Assembly (NCBI RefSeq): GCF_014779715.1 | Contig: NZ_JACXYU010000016.1 | Span: forward strand, 1 to 64,000 | Origin: Streptomyces chumphonensis | GTDB taxonomy: Bacteria; Actinomycetota; Actinomycetes; Streptomycetales; Streptomycetaceae | Direction of reading: 5' to 3' | Length of the DNA: 64,000 nt | In this document: positions 60,845 to 64,000 of the stretch, piece after piece | Layout: the number at the start of each line of letters is the position of its first letter | How positions within the stretch are numbered: position 1 is the stretch's first letter | Made by a program: the position numbers and the translations under genes | The notes under the pieces: generated by a model | Seen by the model: the letters and a program-made list of their open reading frames with translations, nothing else | Databases searched by the model: none | What the model was told of the DNA's origin: nothing

Positions 60845-61846
60845 TCAGGAGGCGCGCTTGCGCGTCGCCTTCTTGGCGGGCTGCTTCTTCGCCGTCTTCT
60901 TGGCGGTCGTCTTCTTCGCGGGCTCCTTGGCCGCCGACTTCTTCCCGGACGCGGTCTTCCCGGCCGTCGACTTCTTGGCCGGTGCCTTCTTGGCGGGTTG
61001 CTTCTTCGCACCGCCCTCCCCGGCCTCCTCGCGCTTGAGCGGGGTGACGGTGCCCGCCGCGCCGCCGCGGGCCTCCCGGGCCGCCGCGACGCTGCTCTCC
61101 AGGGCGGCCATCAGGTCGATGACCCGGCCGCCGCGCGGTTCGGCGGGTGCCTCGGCCGGTTCCCGGCCCTCCTGCTTGGCCTCGACGAGTTCCTCCACCG
61201 CCTCCCGGTAGTCGTCGTGCAGGTCCGCCCAGTCGAGGTCGCCGAGGGACTCCATCAGCGTCTCGGCCATGTCCAGTTCGGCGTCACGCACGGTGACGTC
61301 GGATGAGGGGGCGAGGCCGTCGGCGGAGCGGACCTCGTCGGGCCAGAGCATGGAGTGCAGGACGAGGGTGTCGTCCAGGGCACGCAGCAGCCCGAGGGAC
61401 TCGCGGCCGCGCAGCGCGAACTTGGCGACGGCGACCTTCCCGCTGCGGCTCAGCGCCTCCCGCAGCAGCACGTAGGGCTTGGCGGCGGAGGTGGTCTCGG
61501 CGCTCATGTAGTAGGCGCGGTCGAGCTGGATGGGGTCGATCTCCTCGACGGGGATGAAGGAGAGGATCTCGATGGTCCTGGCCGTGGGCAGCGGGAGGGA
61601 GGCCAGGTCCTCGTCGGTGAGGAGGACGGTCTCGCCGCTGTCGGCCTTGAAGCCCTTGCCGATCTCCTCCGGCGGGACCTCGATCTCCTCCAGCTCGCAG
61701 AACTTGCGGTAGCGGATGCGTCCGCCGCAGCCGTGTGCGGTGTGCACCTGGTGGAAGCTCACGGAGTGGCTCTCCGTCGCCCCGTAGAGCTGGATGGGGA
61801 TGCTGACGAGGCCGAACGAGATCGAGCCCTTCCAGATGGACCGCAC
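60845..61846 (-). CDS. ku: Non-homologous end joining protein Ku
   Basis: 333 aa from GTG 61846 with gaggag 7 nt ahead. The bacterial Ku core begins VRSIWKGSISFGLVSIPIQL and includes SVSFHQVHTAHGCGGRIRYR, PIQLDRAYYMSAET, KPYVLLREALSRSGKVAVAK and a DNA-clamp segment (LVLHSMLWPDEVRSAD). The C-terminal ~80 residues form a Lys/Ala-rich tail with PAKK and TAKK repeats, a histone-like extension that in other bacterial Ku proteins aids DNA binding and ligase recruitment. Divergent from the LigD-type polymerase gene across 87 bp. Confidence 0.95.
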   Translation of the reverse strand: MRSIWKGSISFGLVSIPIQLYGATESHSVSFHQVHTAHGCGGRIRYRKFCELEEIEVPPEEIGKGFKADSGETVLLTDEDLASLPLPTARTIEILSFIPVEEIDPIQLDRAYYMSAETTSAAKPYVLLREALSRSGKVAVAKFALRGRESLGLLRALDDTLVLHSMLWPDEVRSADGLAPSSDVTVRDAELDMAETLMESLGDLDWADLHDDYREAVEELVEAKQEGREPAEAPAEPRGGRVIDLMAALESSVAAAREARGGAAGTVTPLKREEAGEGGAKKQPAKKAPAKKSTAGKTASGKKSAAKEPAKKTTAKKTAKKQPAKKATRKRAS

Positions 61847-61933
61847 GTCACCACTCCTCGCCGGTCGCCGTCCGCTCTGACGCCCTCCGCACCTCTTGTG
61901 CGTTTGATGAGGTTCCCATGGGATTATCAGGTT

Positions 61934-62821
61934 ATGCCGCCGATGACGAACGTGGCGGGCCGACGGCTGGCCCTCAGCAACCTGGACAAGGTCCTCTACC
62001 CCGACGGCACCACCAAGGGCGAGCTGCTTCACCACTACGCCACCTGCGCCGACGTCCTCCTCCCCCACCTCGCCGGACGTCCGGTCAGCTTCCTGCGCTA
62101 CCCCGACGGCGTCAGCGCCGAGACGTTCTTCGCCAAGAACGTGCCGCCCGGCACGCCCGAGTGGGTGACGGTGGCCGAGGTGCCGCGCTCCAGCCGCTCG
62201 ACGGGCCGGCAGATCGTCATCGACGACCTGCCCTCCCTGATGTGGGCGGCCAACCTCGTCACCGAACTGCACGTGCCGCAGTGGCACGCCGACGCTCCCG
62301 CGCAGGCCGACCGGCTCGTGCTCGACCTGGACCCCGGCGCTCCGGCCACCGTCGCGCAGTGCTGCACGGTGGCCGCCTGGCTGCGGGAGCGGCTCGCCGC
62401 CGACGGGCTGGAGACCTGGCCCAAGACGTCCGGCGGCAAGGGGCTGCACCTCATGACCGCGCTGCGCCCCACGCCGTCCGAGGCGGTGAGCGCCTACGCC
62501 AAGCGCCTCGCCGCCGAGGCGGAGCGCGAGCTCACCGGTCTCGCGGTGCACCGCATGGACCGCAGCCTGCGCCCGGGGAAGGTGTTCATCGACCACGGCC
62601 AGAACAACGCGGCCAAGACCACCGCCGCTCCCTACACCGCGCGCGCCGCCCGCACCCCGACCGTCTCCACGCCGCTGACCTGGGAGGAGGTCGACGCCGG
62701 AAGCGAGGGCGCACCGCTCGTCCTGCGGATCGGCGATCTGCCGGAACGTGTCGGGACGCACGGGGACCTCTTCGCACCCCTGCTGGACACGGCGCGGGCC
62801 CGCCCGCTGCCGACGCGCTGA
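61934..62821 (+). CDS. LigD-type polymerase domain protein (NHEJ primase-polymerase)
   Basis: 295 aa from ATG 61934 (ATG 61943 is an alternative). Stand-alone archaeo-eukaryotic-primase-like polymerase: SNLDKVLYPDGTTKGELLHH, PVSFLRYPDGVSAETFFAKN, metal-binding Asp pair in VLDLDPGAP, the WPKTSGGKGLHLMTAL nucleotide motif and RPGKVFIDHGQNNAAKTTAA. It fills gaps and adds ribonucleotides during end joining. No ligase or nuclease domain is fused, so a separate ligase must seal ends. Faces ku. Confidence 0.94.
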   Translation: MPPMTNVAGRRLALSNLDKVLYPDGTTKGELLHHYATCADVLLPHLAGRPVSFLRYPDGVSAETFFAKNVPPGTPEWVTVAEVPRSSRSTGRQIVIDDLPSLMWAANLVTELHVPQWHADAPAQADRLVLDLDPGAPATVAQCCTVAAWLRERLAADGLETWPKTSGGKGLHLMTALRPTPSEAVSAYAKRLAAEAERELTGLAVHRMDRSLRPGKVFIDHGQNNAAKTTAAPYTARAARTPTVSTPLTWEEVDAGSEGAPLVLRIGDLPERVGTHGDLFAPLLDTARARPLPTR

Positions 62822-62836
62822 CGCCTCCCCCACGCG

Positions 62837-62876
62837 GGGGCATACCGCCCCGCCAGGCAGCGGGGTGGCATGCCCC
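62837..62876. terminator. Terminator behind the LigD-type polymerase gene
   Basis: A 17-bp stem, 62837-62853 with 62860-62876, including two wobble or mismatch positions and a 6-nt loop. It sits 16 bp past the stop and 36 bp before the next ATG. Confidence 0.75.
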
Positions 62877-62912
62877 GGACGGGTGACGGGGCCACCGTAG
62901 AATTGCCGCACC

Positions 62913-64000
62913 ATGGCCTACCTCGATCACGCCGCCACGACGCCCATGCTGCCCGAGGCGGTACGGGAGCTGAGTGCGCAGCTCACCGTCACCGGAAACG
63001 CCTCCTCCCTCCACGCGGCGGGGCGCCGGGCCCGCCGCACCGTGGAGGAGTCCAGAGAACGGGTGGCCGCCGCGCTCGGGGCCCGGCCCAGCGAGATCGT
63101 CTTCACCTCGGGCGGCACGGAGGCCGACAACCTCGCCGTCAAGGGCCTGTTCTGGGCCCGCCGCGCCGCCGACCCGCGCCGGACCCGCGTGCTGGCCAGC
63201 CCCGTCGAGCACCACGCGGTGCTGGACGCCGTGCACTGGCTGGCCGACCACGAGGGCGCCCGCGTGGAGTGGCTGCCCGTCGACGCCGTCGGCCGCGTCC
63301 ACCCCGAGGCCCTGCGCGAAGCCCTCGCCCGCGATCCGCACGACGTGGCCCTCGCCACCGTCATGTGGGCCAACAACGAGATCGGCACCCTCCAGCCCGT
63401 GCCGGAGCTGGCGGCCGTGGCCGCCGAGGCGGGCGTGCCCCTGCACGCGGACGCCGTGCAGGCGCTCGGCCAGACCGCCGTCGACTTCGGCGCGACGGGC
63501 CTGGCCGCCATGGCCGTCAGCGGCCACAAGACCGGTGGCCCCTACGGCATCGGCGCCCTCGTGCTGGGCCGCGACCAGAGCCCCGAGCCGCTGCTGCACG
63601 GCGGCGGGCAGGAGCGCGACGTGCGTTCCGGGACGCTGGACGTGCCCGCCGTCGCCGCCTTCGCGGTCGCCGCCGAACACGCGGCGGCCCGGCACGCGGA
63701 GTTCGCCCGCGAGGTGGGCGCCCTGCGGGACGCGCTGGTCGAGGCCGTGCGGGCCGCCGTGCCCGACGCCGTCCTGGGCGGCGACCCCGACCCGGCCGGC
63801 CGGCTGCCCGCCAACGCGCACTTCGCCTTCCCCGGCTGCGAGGGCGACTCCCTGCTGCTCCTGCTGGACGCCCAGGGCATCGAGTGCTCGACCGGTTCCG
63901 CCTGCACGGCCGGGATCGCCCAGCCGAGCCACGTCGTGCTCGCCACCGGGGCGGACCCGGAGCTGGCCCGGGGCACGCTGCGCTTCTCCCTCGGGCACAC
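62913..64000 (+). CDS. Cysteine desulfurase (NifS/IscS family), 3' end outside window
   Basis: 362 codons from ATG 62913 run off the right edge. PLP fold type I: YLDHAATTPMLPEAVRE, TSGGTEADNLAVKG, VEHHAVLDAV, ATVMWANNEIGTLQP, LHADAVQALGQTAVD, PLP-lysine in SGHKTGGPYGIG, and the persulfide Cys in IECSTGSACTAG. It supplies sulfur for Fe-S clusters or tRNA thiolation. In Streptomyces the tRNA 2-thiouridylase gene mnmA commonly follows, which would lie beyond the window. Only the last part is missing. Confidence 0.95.
   Translation, partial: MAYLDHAATTPMLPEAVRELSAQLTVTGNASSLHAAGRRARRTVEESRERVAAALGARPSEIVFTSGGTEADNLAVKGLFWARRAADPRRTRVLASPVEHHAVLDAVHWLADHEGARVEWLPVDAVGRVHPEALREALARDPHDVALATVMWANNEIGTLQPVPELAAVAAEAGVPLHADAVQALGQTAVDFGATGLAAMAVSGHKTGGPYGIGALVLGRDQSPEPLLHGGGQERDVRSGTLDVPAVAAFAVAAEHAAARHAEFAREVGALRDALVEAVRAAVPDAVLGGDPDPAGRLPANAHFAFPGCEGDSLLLLLDAQGIECSTGSACTAGIAQPSHVVLATGADPELARGTLRFSLGH

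Overview
The window is high-GC actinobacterial chromosome, and the gene set and order point to a Streptomyces core region. Indicators are a conservon head (CvnA/CvnB), the AccB/AccE acyl-CoA carboxylase pair, an HATPase/XRE/DUF397 regulatory trio, a LuxR-type large ATPase regulator, two GGDEF/EAL proteins and frequent GTG starts. From memory, not looked up, the order resembles the S. coelicolor SCO5544 to SCO5486 interval read backwards.

Layout. 1-3.6 kb: start of a conservon operon on the minus strand. 4.1-6.2 kb: a 56-aa repeat-containing peptide gene, then accB-accE. 6.5-11 kb: an unusual urease-like operon (fused gamma/beta, alpha, agmatine deiminase, TetR regulator) with two copies of a palindrome in front. 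11-18.5 kb: cimA with an attenuator-like leader, a three-gene DUF1023 hydrolase/lipoprotein cassette whose GC content falls part-way through, ilvE and leuB. 18.6-24.5 kb: a 42-aa protein, a HAD hydrolase, a BCCT transporter, a GNAT enzyme and the HATPase/XRE/DUF397 trio. 24.6-28.8 kb: proline catabolism (putB-pruA) diverging from a PucR-type regulator with twin boxes between them. 29.3-35.1 kb: serA and the ilvB-ilvN-ilvC operon with a readable leader peptide and attenuator. 35.2-38.2 kb: a membrane GGDEF protein with a degenerate EAL domain. 38.6-44.2 kb: accessory oxidoreductases, then nsrR-hmp for nitric oxide detoxification. 44.1-47.4 kb: a LuxR-family ATPase regulator. 47.6-51.2 kb: the gatCAB amidotransferase operon carrying a small membrane-protein gene. 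51.3-57.8 kb: an active-looking GGDEF-EAL protein, ligA, a MetE-like protein and an SDR. 57.9-60.8 kb: a MreB-like protein, a Dps-like protein, a flavoprotein and a Cys-rich protein. 60.8-62.8 kb: Ku and a LigD-type polymerase, divergent. 62.9 kb to the end: a cysteine desulfurase cut by the window edge.

Functionally the window is dominated by branched-chain amino acid synthesis (cimA, ilvE, leuB, ilvBNC). Leader attenuation is clear for ilvB and probable for cimA. Two c-di-GMP proteins, nitrosative-stress defence and end-joining repair are interspersed. The parts least explained by known biology are the divergent urease/agmatine deiminase operon, the DUF1023 cassette with its composition break, the RTTL-repeat peptide, and several large perfect palindromes. 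No tRNA, rRNA, CRISPR array or insertion sequence was recognised.
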